This document shows positions 44,336 through 51,366 of a stretch of DNA of 64,000 nucleotides, piece by piece. Under the pieces are notes generated by a model. It did not search any database, was not told the origin of the DNA, and saw only the letters and a program-made list of their open reading frames with translations. This DNA is from Curtobacterium luteum (GTDB taxonomy: Bacteria; Actinomycetota; Actinomycetes; Actinomycetales; Microbacteriaceae): contig NZ_BMOI01000010.1 in assembly GCF_014646995.1 (NCBI RefSeq), positions 62,001 to 126,000 of the forward strand, written 5' to 3'. Both the position numbers and the translations under genes were made by a program. Each line of letters starts with the position of its first letter. Positions within the stretch are counted from its first letter, which is position 1.

Positions 44336-44364
44336 TTGCGCATACCAAATATCAGTGCTTCAAT
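44336..44364 (+). promoter_or_regulatory. Sigma70-like promoter in an AT-rich island
   Basis: TTGCGC (44336-44341), a 17-bp spacer, then TTCAAT (44359-44364). The stretch 44333-44365 is the most AT-rich of the window I noticed. It precedes the 88-aa gene and the M23 peptidase. Confidence 0.5.
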
Positions 44365-44435
44365 GGAGGCGTGCCGTCGGCACCCCGGACCGACCGAACG
44401 GTCCGCCCAACCGCACTGACCGGAAGGCAAGCAGC

Positions 44436-44702
44436 ATGTCCTCCACACCCCTCTTCGACGCCGTCGCCGCCCGTCGTCGCGAGCCCTCGCCGGCACTGTC
44501 CGCGTCCGTCCCGGCGTCGCTCGTCGCCGCGATCGACGCGATCCCACAGCGCCTGACCGCGGACCTCGGTGTCGGTCTCTCCGTCGCCGAGGAGCAGCTC
44601 GCCCTCGTCGAGGCCGTCGCCGACGCAGTGACCCGCGCGGTCGTGGACGCCGTGGCCGCGGAAGTCGAGCGGATCACCCGCGACGGCCGCGTCCGCGTCT
44701 GA
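44436..44702 (+). CDS. Hypothetical small helical protein
   Basis: 88 aa, Ala-rich, predicted helical throughout (SVAEEQLALVEAVADAVTRA), no Cys, no membrane segment. No family recognised. ATG 44436 has GGAAGG 8 nt upstream. It ends 10 bp before the M23 peptidase and is probably co-transcribed with it, so a role near the cell envelope is possible but unproven. Confidence 0.65.
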   Translation: MSSTPLFDAVAARRREPSPALSASVPASLVAAIDAIPQRLTADLGVGLSVAEEQLALVEAVADAVTRAVVDAVAAEVERITRDGRVRV

Positions 44703-44712
44703 GCCGCAGGTC

Positions 44713-45672
44713 GTGTCGAACCCGACCCCGCTCCCGACCCGTCGTTCCCGCCGAACGACGGACCGCGGGCGGACCCCCGAACCCACCGGGGCGGCGGTGT
44801 CCCCTCCTGCCGCTCCGGTGCTCCACCCCGAGCTCCCGACCCGCCGGGACGACCGGAGTGCCGCGCTCCCGACCCGACGGAGCCTCCGCGCGGCCGAGCA
44901 CGACGCCCGACGGCGCGATCGCGTCCGGACGCTGACAGAGGCGGTCACCGTCCCGCTCCGCGTGGTCACCGTCCCGCTCCGCGTGGTCACCGGCGCCGTG
45001 TCCTCCACGCGGGCGGTCCCCGTCACGGCGACGGCGGTCGCGGCGTGCATGGTCGTGGCGCTCGGGTCGCCGCAGTCCGCCCTCGCCGCGACGCCCCAGG
45101 TCGTGACGCCGGGCGTCGGCGCCGTCGGGCAGCAGTACGTCGCTCCCGACGGCAGCACCGCCGTCGGTCTCCGTGACACCTTCGGCGTGGCCCTCGTCCG
45201 GCCCGTGCCCGAGCCCACCCGTGCCACGGCGGCGGCTCGTCCCGCCACACCGCGTCCCGCCGCGTCCGGTGTCGTCCGGCCCGTCGTGGGCACCGTGCCC
45301 GTGGCCGGCGGTTTCGGTGGCCGCCAGGTCGTGGGCTGCGGCGCCTGCTCGACCGACCACCAGGGTCTCGACTTCGCCGCTGCCGAGGGCACGCCGGTCG
45401 TGGCCGTCCTGCCCGGTCGGGTCCTCGCCGCCGGGGTCCTCGGCGGGTACGGCAACCAGGTCCTCGTGCAGCACGCCGACGGAACGCAGACCCGGTCCGC
45501 GCACCTCTCCCGCATCGACGTCGTCCCCGGGCAGACCGTCGCCGCGGGTCAGCAGCTCGGTGCCGTCGGCAGCACCGGTGTCTCGACGGGTCCACACCTG
45601 CACTTCGAGGTGCTCGTCGACGGTGTGCCGGTCGACCCGGCGGCTTGGCTCGCGGCCCGGGGCATCCGCTGA
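44713..45672 (+). CDS. M23 (LytM-like) peptidoglycan endopeptidase
   Basis: 319 aa. A long polar N-terminus contains three LPTRR(S/D) motifs (around residues 7, 42 and 52) and a duplicated VTVPLRV, then one hydrophobic segment (TATAVAACMVVALGSPQSAL). The C-terminal M23 domain has HQGLDFAAAEGTP and GPHLHFEV zinc motifs, so it likely cuts cell-wall cross-links from outside the membrane. GTG 44713 is chosen; GCAGG lies just upstream. Same operon as the 88-aa gene. Confidence 0.88.
   Translation: MSNPTPLPTRRSRRTTDRGRTPEPTGAAVSPPAAPVLHPELPTRRDDRSAALPTRRSLRAAEHDARRRDRVRTLTEAVTVPLRVVTVPLRVVTGAVSSTRAVPVTATAVAACMVVALGSPQSALAATPQVVTPGVGAVGQQYVAPDGSTAVGLRDTFGVALVRPVPEPTRATAAARPATPRPAASGVVRPVVGTVPVAGGFGGRQVVGCGACSTDHQGLDFAAAEGTPVVAVLPGRVLAAGVLGGYGNQVLVQHADGTQTRSAHLSRIDVVPGQTVAAGQQLGAVGSTGVSTGPHLHFEVLVDGVPVDPAAWLAARGIR
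44944..44985. repeat. 21-bp coding direct repeat in the M23 gene
   Basis: Two exact copies of GTCACCGTCCCGCTCCGCGT + G (44944-44964 and 44965-44985), each coding VTVPLRV, just before the membrane segment. Confidence 0.88.
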
Positions 45673-45731
45673 TCGGAGCGGCGTAGCGTCGGATCGGTCG
45701 CGGCACGGTGCCGCACAGGACGGAGGCGCTC

Positions 45732-46580
45732 GTGCGCGTGTCGGTGTTGGGAACGGGTGCGATGGGTGCCGGTGTCGCGGGGTCGCTCCGCCGGGCAGGG
45801 CACGACGTGACGGTGTGGAACCGGACCCGCGAGCGGGCCGAGCCGCTCGCCGACGCCGGGGCGACCGTCGTGGACACCCCCTCGGAGGCGGTCGCGGACG
45901 CCGAGGTCGTGCTCCTCACGCTGTTCGACACCGACGCCGTGGTCGACGTCCTCGAGCAGGCAGCCGGGGACGCTCCCGAGGAAGCCGTCTGGGTCCAGGC
46001 CTCGACGATCGGCACCGCGGGGACCGAGACGGTCGTGCAGCTCGCGGCCAAGTACGACATCACCCTGGTGGAGGCGATGATGCTCGGCACCAAGGCCCCC
46101 GCCGAGCAGGGCAAGCTGACGCTCCTCGCCGCCGGACCGGCCGACGTGCTGGACGGGCTCGGCTCCGTGTTCGAGGCGATCGCGGTGAAGACCGTCCGCG
46201 CGGGCGAGCAGGTCGGGCAGGGCACCGCGCTCAAGCTCGCGGCGAACGCCTGGATCGCCTCCATCACCGCCGCGACCGGACAGTCCCTCGCGATCGCGCG
46301 GTCCCTGGGTCTCGACCCGGCCCTCTTCCTCGAGGCCATCGACGGCAGCGCCAGCGACTCGCCGTACGCCCACACCAAGGGGGAGTCGATGATCGAGGGC
46401 GCCTTCCCCGCGCAGTTCGCGCTCGACGGGCTGCGGAAGGACATCGGGCTCATCGCGGAGGCCGCGCGCGCTGCAGGCGTCTCGACGGTGCTGCTCGAGG
46501 CGCTCGGCCGGGTCTACGCCGACGCGAGTGCGGCGGGCCACGGCGGCGACGACATCGCGGCGGTCGGCACCGCCTTCTGA
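45732..46580 (+). CDS. NAD(P)-dependent oxidoreductase, 3-hydroxyisobutyrate dehydrogenase family
   Basis: 282 aa. SVLGTGAMGAGVAGSL is the Rossmann fingerprint, VQASTIGTAGTETV the substrate motif, and KLAANAWIASITAATGQSLA carries the catalytic Lys of the family. Substrate unknown. GTG 45732 follows GGAGG (45722-45726) by 5 nt; TAGCGT (45684-45689) is a likely -10. Confidence 0.9.
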   Translation: MRVSVLGTGAMGAGVAGSLRRAGHDVTVWNRTRERAEPLADAGATVVDTPSEAVADAEVVLLTLFDTDAVVDVLEQAAGDAPEEAVWVQASTIGTAGTETVVQLAAKYDITLVEAMMLGTKAPAEQGKLTLLAAGPADVLDGLGSVFEAIAVKTVRAGEQVGQGTALKLAANAWIASITAATGQSLAIARSLGLDPALFLEAIDGSASDSPYAHTKGESMIEGAFPAQFALDGLRKDIGLIAEAARAAGVSTVLLEALGRVYADASAAGHGGDDIAAVGTAF

Positions 46581-46582
46581 GC

Positions 46583-46646
46583 GGCTGAGCCGAGCCCGGC
46601 GACGGCTAAGCCGGGCCCGGCGACGGCTGAGCCGGGCCCGCGCGAC
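46583..46646. repeat. 21-bp tandem repeat, three copies
   Basis: Units at 46583-46603, 46604-46624 and 46625-46646 begin GGCT(G/A)AGCCG(A/G)GCCCG; the last has one extra base. Each contains a GGGCCC dyad, and GGCCCGGTT follows. It lies right after the oxidoreductase stop in a convergent gap. Confidence 0.85.
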
Positions 46647-46735
46647 GGCACGGGCCCGGTTCCCCGAGAGGGGCGCAGGTCGACGTCGTGGCGCCAGCGC
46701 GCCGTAGCGCCGCCGGAACCGCCGCCGGAACCGCC

Positions 46736-46948
46736 TCAGCGCCGCCGGAACCAGCGTCGGACCGCGCCCGAGAGCCGACCGACGGCCTCGTCGTTCATCG
46801 TGTTCGCCAGGTCGAAGGCCTCGCGCGTGGGGTCGGCGCCCGCTCGGATGCGACGGAGCGCGGCGTCCGCCCGGGCACGCGCGTCGAGCTCGGCGAGCGG
46901 CATGTCGTCCTCGGGGTCGTGCCCCTCGGTACTCGCCGCCGTCGTCAT
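46736..46948 (-). CDS. Hypothetical small protein
   Basis: 70 aa, charged and helical (LAELDARARADAALRRIRAG), no family recognised. It starts 9 nt past the stop of the MarR gene. TAGCCT (46955-46960, minus strand) is 6 nt upstream, and its TAG is the MarR stop codon, so the gene could be transcribed with marR or start its own leaderless message. Confidence 0.6.
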   Translation of the reverse strand: MTTAASTEGHDPEDDMPLAELDARARADAALRRIRAGADPTREAFDLANTMNDEAVGRLSGAVRRWFRRR

Positions 46949-46957
46949 GCGGTGAGG

Positions 46958-47488
46958 CTACGCGACGGCGACGTCGTCCGCCTGGGACTCCTCCGGCGCG
47001 ATGTGGTCGACCACCCGGGTCATGTCCTCGAGGAAGGCGACGATCACCCGGATGTCCCGTTCGTCGAGGGTCGAGGCCACAGCGGCGCCGCTGTCGTCGA
47101 GCTGGTCGAGGACGCTCAGCGCCTGACGCATCGACTCGCCGGACGCCGTGAGGAACACCCCGCGACGGTCGTGCGGATCGGGGTGGCGTTCGACGTGACC
47201 GCTCCGGACGAGCCGGTCGACGAGCGCCGAGGTCGAGGCCGCGGTGATGCCGAGCTCCTCGGCGAGTTGCTTCGAGTTGACGTGCCGCCCGGCCTGTTCG
47301 GCATCGAGCAGCACCCGGAGCGCGAGCAGGGCGTTCTCCCCGACGCCGAGCGCTTCGCGGGCGCGACGCTGTGCGGCGTTCTCGGCGCTGCGGTACCGCC
47401 GGAGGGCGTTCAGCACGTCGACCGCGTCGACCCTCGTGCGCTCGTCGTACCAGAACCCCGCGGAGTCTCGTGCTTCCTCGGCGGTCAT
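46958..47488 (-). CDS. MarR family transcriptional regulator
   Basis: 176 aa. The winged helix is visible in VNSKQLAEELGITAAST, LVDRLVRSGHVERHPDP and HDRRGVFLTASGESM. ATG 47488 is 6 nt after TAGCAT (47495-47500, minus strand). The promoter overlaps the dyad CTAGA-CGC-TCTAG, a likely autoregulatory site. Divergent from the alpha-E gene, which may be its second target. Confidence 0.9.
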   Translation of the reverse strand: MTAEEARDSAGFWYDERTRVDAVDVLNALRRYRSAENAAQRRAREALGVGENALLALRVLLDAEQAGRHVNSKQLAEELGITAASTSALVDRLVRSGHVERHPDPHDRRGVFLTASGESMRQALSVLDQLDDSGAAVASTLDERDIRVIVAFLEDMTRVVDHIAPEESQADDVAVA

Positions 47489-47497
47489 ACCACGATG

Positions 47498-47523
47498 CTA
47501 GACGCTCTAGTTAGATTGTCTAG
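47498..47523. promoter_or_regulatory. MarR operator with CTAG dyads
   Basis: CTAGA-CGC-TCTAG (47498-47510) is a perfect dyad; a second, looser one, CTAG...CTAG, spans 47507-47523. CTAG is rare in high-GC genomes, so three CTAGs in 26 bp are notable. It overlaps the -10 of the marR gene. Confidence 0.7.
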
Positions 47524-47605
47524 CGAACACGCGTCGATCGGCCATGCAACACCGGTGACGCGCGCCCGAAACACTCCGGCAACGACCGCTCAGTAGGTTC
47601 GCCGC

Positions 47606-47626
47606 ATGCGGGTGCGGACGTGCTGA
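47606..47626 (+). CDS. Possible leaderless mini-ORF upstream of the alpha-E gene
   Basis: ATG at 47606 lies exactly 6 nt after TAGGTT (47594-47599) and opens a 6-codon frame (MRVRTC) ending in TGA at 47624-47626. This stop overlaps the GTG start of the alpha-E gene at 47620. If transcription starts at this ATG, ribosomes would translate the mini-ORF first, and the downstream start would depend on reinitiation. Confidence 0.4.
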   Translation: MRVRTC

Positions 47627-48510
47627 GCCATCTCGCCGGGAGCGTCTACCGCCTCGGCGCCGCCGTCGAGCACACCGACGTCGTCGCCCGGCTCCTCGAC
47701 GTCTACGTCGTCCGACGACAAGCAGTGGCCGGCGCGCAGGCCCAGGACGTCTCGGCGGCGCTCCGCGCGGTGGTCGGGGCCACGGTGCTCCGGGACACCG
47801 AACCGGCCGTGACGCTCGACGCGCTCGCGCTCGACCGGCACGAGCCCGCGTCCATCGCGAGCGCCGTCGCCGTCGCACGCGACAGCGCCCGGAGGGCTCG
47901 CGAGGTCGTCTCCACCGAGCTCTGGGACTGCCTCGACGTGACGCGGTCCCGGATGCCCCGCAAGGTCGGCGGTGACCGGGCCCACGACTTCCTCACCTGG
48001 GCGAAGGAGCGGAGCGCCCTGGCCGTCGGGGTCGTCGACGGCGACGCCAGCCGCGACGAGGTCTGGGCGTTCTTCACGCTCGGCCGCTCGATCACCCGCT
48101 GCCGGTCGACCGCGGCGCTGCTCGGGTCGGCGCTCCTCGACGACGAGTCCGCGGACTCCTGGTCGGACGCGCTGCGCGGGTGCGGCGCGCGCGAGGCGTT
48201 CCGCCGTGGGTCCCACCCCGAGGTCGAGCCGGCCGAGGCCGCGGCGTTCCTCCTCCTCGACACCAACAGCCCGCGTGCGCTGGCGTGCCTCGCGCACCGC
48301 GCCGCGGACGGCCTGGCCGGGGTGGCGCCGGCCTGCGTGGCCGAGCAGGTGGCCGGGTTCCGCCGGGCCGTCGCGGCCCTGGACGCGGTCGCACCGGGCG
48401 ATGCGCTCGCGGCGCTCGCCGGGGTCACGGCGCAGCTGGCCTCCGCGGCGGCGGCCGTCGACGCCGCGCTCGAGGAGCGCGTCTTCCAGGCACCCGCTCC
48501 CGTCTCCTGA
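47620..48510 (+). CDS. Alpha-E domain (DUF403) protein
   Basis: 296 aa, all-helical. MLSHLAGSVYRLGAAVEHTD, ARLLDVY, and later ELWDCLDVTRSRM track the alpha-E superfamily, usually encoded next to a circularly permuted ATP-grasp protein and a transglutaminase-like protein that modify peptides. Here both partners are absent within the window. The usual ERxD motif near residue 18 reads EHTD. GTG 47620 is the only start in frame before the conserved N-terminus. The start overlaps a mini-ORF. Confidence 0.8.
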   Translation: MLSHLAGSVYRLGAAVEHTDVVARLLDVYVVRRQAVAGAQAQDVSAALRAVVGATVLRDTEPAVTLDALALDRHEPASIASAVAVARDSARRAREVVSTELWDCLDVTRSRMPRKVGGDRAHDFLTWAKERSALAVGVVDGDASRDEVWAFFTLGRSITRCRSTAALLGSALLDDESADSWSDALRGCGAREAFRRGSHPEVEPAEAAAFLLLDTNSPRALACLAHRAADGLAGVAPACVAEQVAGFRRAVAALDAVAPGDALAALAGVTAQLASAAAAVDAALEERVFQAPAPVS

Positions 48511-48535
48511 CCCGGGTGCCGGACAGGTCCGTCCA

Positions 48536-48581
48536 CCGGCCTGGAGGCGCGTGGCGGCGCCGCACCGTGCCTCCAGGCCGG
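48536..48581. terminator. GGAGGC-family hairpin after the alpha-E gene
   Basis: CCGGCCTGGAGGC (48536-48548) pairs perfectly with GCCTCCAGGCCGG (48569-48581). It begins 25 nt after the alpha-E stop and 40 nt past that of the convergent MFS gene. Confidence 0.75.
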
Positions 48582-48621
48582 CGGCGCGCACCGTCGGTCA
48601 GCGTGTGACGCGACCCGTCCG

Positions 48622-49968
48622 TCAGACGCCGCTGGACCGGTTGGCGACGGCTTCGTCGCGGGAGAGCTCCTGACGGAAGGCGGCGCGTGCCGCGCGCGGG
48701 CCGACGACCGGCACCGCGTGCGTCACCGCGAGGTGCAGTCGTGTGTCCGCGTCGTAGCGGAGGCGGAACCGCTCGAACCGGACGAGCCAGACCAGGGCGA
48801 TCGCCAGGGCGACGAACCCGGACGTCGCGCCGACCCCGATCGCCCACCGCGGTCCCCAGGCGTCCGCGATGGCGCCGACGATCGGCGCGCCGATCGGGGT
48901 GCCGCCCGCGAAGATCGCCATGTAGAGCGCCATCACGCGGCCGCGCATCGCGGGCTCGGTGGTGGTCTGCACGAGCGCGTTCGCGGTCGTCATGAAGGTC
49001 AGGGACGCGAGCCCGACGAACACGAGGACGACCGCGAAGCTCCAGTACGTCGGCGCGAAGGCCGCGGCGGTGCACGCGAGACCGAACCCGGCGGAGGCGA
49101 TGACGAGCGTGCGCATCCGCGGACGCTCCCGGCGTGCCGACAGCAGGGCGCCGAGCACGGAGCCGATCGCCATGACCGAGTTGAGCAGGCCGAACTCGCC
49201 GGCGCCCCGGTGGAACTCGACCTTGGCCATCGTCGAGGTGAAGATCGGGAAGTTCACGCCGAACGTCCCCACGACGAAGATCATGCAGAGCACGACGATG
49301 ATGTCCGGTCGGGTCCGCACGTAGCGGAAGCCCGCCACGATCTGGCCCTTGCCGCGCTTCGGCCGGACGCGCTCGGCGAGCTGTGCGGGGTCGACGAACC
49401 GCAGCGCGACGAGGACGGCCAGGAACGACCCGGCGTTGATCACGAACACCCAGCCGGAGCCGATCGCGGCGATGAGTACCCCGGCGACGGCGGGGCCGAT
49501 GAGCCGGGCGGCGTTGAACGAGGCGGAGTTGAGCGCGACGGCGTTGGCGACGTCGCCGCCCTGCACGACGTCGGACACGAAGGCCTGGCGGACCGGGGTG
49601 TCGAACGCGGCGACGATGCCGAGTGCGAGGGCGAACCCGTAGAGCGACAACAGGGTCGCGGTGTGGGTGAGCACCATGACGCCGAGCCCGAGTCCGAGCG
49701 CGCCCATGAGGCCCTGGGTCAGCATGAGCACCGTGCGGCGGTCGAACCGGTCCGCGACGAGCCCGGTGAGGGGGAGGAGGAGCAGCTGCGGGCCGAACTG
49801 GAGGGCCATCGTGACGCCCACGGCGACGGCGTTGTTGTCGGACAGCTGGGTGAGGACGATCCAGTCCTGTGCCGTGCGCTGCATCCAGGTGCCGACGTTG
49901 GACACCAGGGCGCCGGCGAACCAGATGCGGTAGTTGCGTCCCGCCAGGGACCGGAACATGGCCGTCAC
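48622..49968 (-). CDS. MFS efflux transporter (DHA3/Bcr-type)
   Basis: 448 aa with 12 helices. FRSLAGRNYRIWFAGALVSN and GTWMQRTAQDWIV open it, VADRFDRRTVLML is the A-loop motif, and QAFVSDVV with PAVAGVL follow the pattern of the PF05977-type permeases. GTG 49968 overlaps the MarR stop by 4 nt (GTGA): a classic regulator-pump operon. The drug is unknown. Confidence 0.9.
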   Translation of the reverse strand: MTAMFRSLAGRNYRIWFAGALVSNVGTWMQRTAQDWIVLTQLSDNNAVAVGVTMALQFGPQLLLLPLTGLVADRFDRRTVLMLTQGLMGALGLGLGVMVLTHTATLLSLYGFALALGIVAAFDTPVRQAFVSDVVQGGDVANAVALNSASFNAARLIGPAVAGVLIAAIGSGWVFVINAGSFLAVLVALRFVDPAQLAERVRPKRGKGQIVAGFRYVRTRPDIIVVLCMIFVVGTFGVNFPIFTSTMAKVEFHRGAGEFGLLNSVMAIGSVLGALLSARRERPRMRTLVIASAGFGLACTAAAFAPTYWSFAVVLVFVGLASLTFMTTANALVQTTTEPAMRGRVMALYMAIFAGGTPIGAPIVGAIADAWGPRWAIGVGATSGFVALAIALVWLVRFERFRLRYDADTRLHLAVTHAVPVVGPRAARAAFRQELSRDEAVANRSSGV

Positions 49969-50396
49969 TGTTGTGCGAGCCTCCTCATGATCTCGGTGGC
50001 CTCGGTGAGCGTCGCGCGCTCCGCCGGGGTGAGCGCCGTCAGACGCGGGGTGAGCCAGTCGTCGCGGCGCCGTCGGGTCTCCTCGACGAAGGCCGCGCCC
50101 GTTGCGGTCGCGCCGATGAGGACCTTGCGGCGGTCGTCGCCGTGCAGGTGCTTCGACACGAGGCCGCGGTCCATCAGGACGGCCACGGTCTTGGTCATCG
50201 ACGGCGGGGTGACGCCGTCCTGCCGGCTGAGGTCGGCGAGGGTCATCGCCCCGTCGCGGTGGAGTCGGGCGAGGGCGGAGAACTGCGCGTCCGTGACGGT
50301 CGTGTCCGCCTTCTGGTTGCGCAGGGTCCGTGAGAGGCGGTTCACGGCGATCCGGAGGTCCGTCGCGAGCGACGGACGGGTGGCGAGGGCGGGCAT
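49965..50396 (-). CDS. MarR family transcriptional regulator of the MFS pump
   Basis: 143 aa. MTLADLSRQDGVTPPSMTKT, MDRGLVSKHLHGDDRRKVLI and GAAFVEETRRRRDDWL are MarR features. First gene of the operon with the MFS transporter. ATG 50396 is 7 nt after TAGGCT (50404-50409, minus strand), i.e. leaderless; a GTTC-AGC-GAAC dyad lies next to it. Confidence 0.92.
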   Translation of the reverse strand: MPALATRPSLATDLRIAVNRLSRTLRNQKADTTVTDAQFSALARLHRDGAMTLADLSRQDGVTPPSMTKTVAVLMDRGLVSKHLHGDDRRKVLIGATATGAAFVEETRRRRDDWLTPRLTALTPAERATLTEATEIMRRLAQQ

Positions 50397-50416
50397 GGTC
50401 GTTAGCCTATCAAATT

Positions 50417-50433
50417 AGTTCAGCGAACGAACT
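50417..50433. promoter_or_regulatory. Probable MarR operator of the MFS operon
   Basis: GTTC-AGC-GAAC (50418-50428) and AGTTC...GAACT (50417-50433) overlap, just upstream of the -10 at 50404-50409. A dimeric repressor site at the -35 position. Confidence 0.55.
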
Positions 50434-50486
50434 GGTTCCGCGTCGGGCGGACGGGAATGCGTGCCGCCGGTGTACCGTTCGGACTG

Positions 50487-50503
50487 TAGACAACAGGTGT
50501 TGT
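50487..50503. promoter_or_regulatory. Dyad at the SDR gene promoter
   Basis: ACAAC-AGGT-GTTGT (50490-50503) overlaps TAGACA (50487-50492), a possible -10 on the plus strand. It looks like a TetR- or GntR-type operator; no such regulator gene is adjacent. Confidence 0.45.
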
Positions 50504-50527
50504 TCAGAACGAAGGGAGCAGGAGAAC

Positions 50528-51280
50528 ATGTCCGAGTTCGAGGGCAAGGTCGCAGTCGTCACCGGTGGTGGCAGCGGCATCGGCGAAGCGATCGCGAAGG
50601 AGCTCGCCGCGGCGGGCGCAGCGGTCGTCGTCACCGACGTCAACGAGGACGCTGCGCGGCGCGTGGTGTCCGAGATCGAAGCGGCCGGCGGGACCGCGAG
50701 CGCGTTCGAGGCCGACTCCGCGCTCGCCGCCGACAACGAGCGGATGGTGCAGTTCGCCGTCGACACGTACGGCGCGCTCCACCTCGCCGTGAACAACGCC
50801 GGCATCGGCGCCGCTCCGCAGCCGATCGGCGAGTACGACGTCGCCGCCTGGGACCGCGTGCGTGCGGTGGACCTCGACGGCGTCTTCTACGGCCTCCGCT
50901 ACGAGATCCCGGCGATGCTCGCTGCCGGCGGCGGGGCGATCGTGAACATGGCCTCCGTGCTCGGCTCGGTCGGCATCGCGCAGAACGCCGCCTACGTCGC
51001 GTCGAAGCACGCGCTCGTCGGGCTCACCAAGGTCGCCGCGCTCGAGTACACGGCGCAGGGCGTCCGCACGAACGCGGTCGGTCCGGGCTTCATCGACACG
51101 CCGCTCGTGCGGTCGTCGTTGTCGGCCGAGGCCCTCTCCGCCCTCGAGCAGGAGCACGCGGCCGGCCGGCTCGGCACCGACACCGAGGTCGCGGCGCTCG
51201 TGCTGTTCCTCCTGAGCGACAAGGCGTCGTTCATCAGCGGGAGCTACCACCTGGTGGACGGCGGCTACAGCGCCCACTGA
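50528..51280 (+). CDS. Short-chain dehydrogenase/reductase
   Basis: 250 aa. VAVVTGGGSGIGEAIAKEL is the cofactor loop, NNAGIG and the catalytic Ser with YVASKHALVG the active site, and GFIDTP plus SGSYHLVDGGYSAH the normal end. Asp in VVTDVNED suggests NAD(H) preference. Substrate unknown. ATG 50528 follows AGGAG (50519-50523). Confidence 0.93.
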   Translation: MSEFEGKVAVVTGGGSGIGEAIAKELAAAGAAVVVTDVNEDAARRVVSEIEAAGGTASAFEADSALAADNERMVQFAVDTYGALHLAVNNAGIGAAPQPIGEYDVAAWDRVRAVDLDGVFYGLRYEIPAMLAAGGGAIVNMASVLGSVGIAQNAAYVASKHALVGLTKVAALEYTAQGVRTNAVGPGFIDTPLVRSSLSAEALSALEQEHAAGRLGTDTEVAALVLFLLSDKASFISGSYHLVDGGYSAH

Positions 51281-51291
51281 CGTGGGCAGAC

Positions 51292-51349
51292 GGACGGGAG
51301 GCCCGGATCACGTGACCGGCGTCGGTCGCGTGATCCGGGCCTCCAGTCC
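51292..51349. terminator. Long GGGAGGC-family hairpin
   Basis: 26-nt arms (51292-51317, starting GGACGGGAGGCCCGGATCAC, and 51324-51349) with one mismatch and one G-T pair. It lies 11 nt past the SDR stop and 17 nt past that of the convergent acetamidase gene. Confidence 0.75.
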
Positions 51350-51366
51350 GTCCGCGTCGCGGTGCG

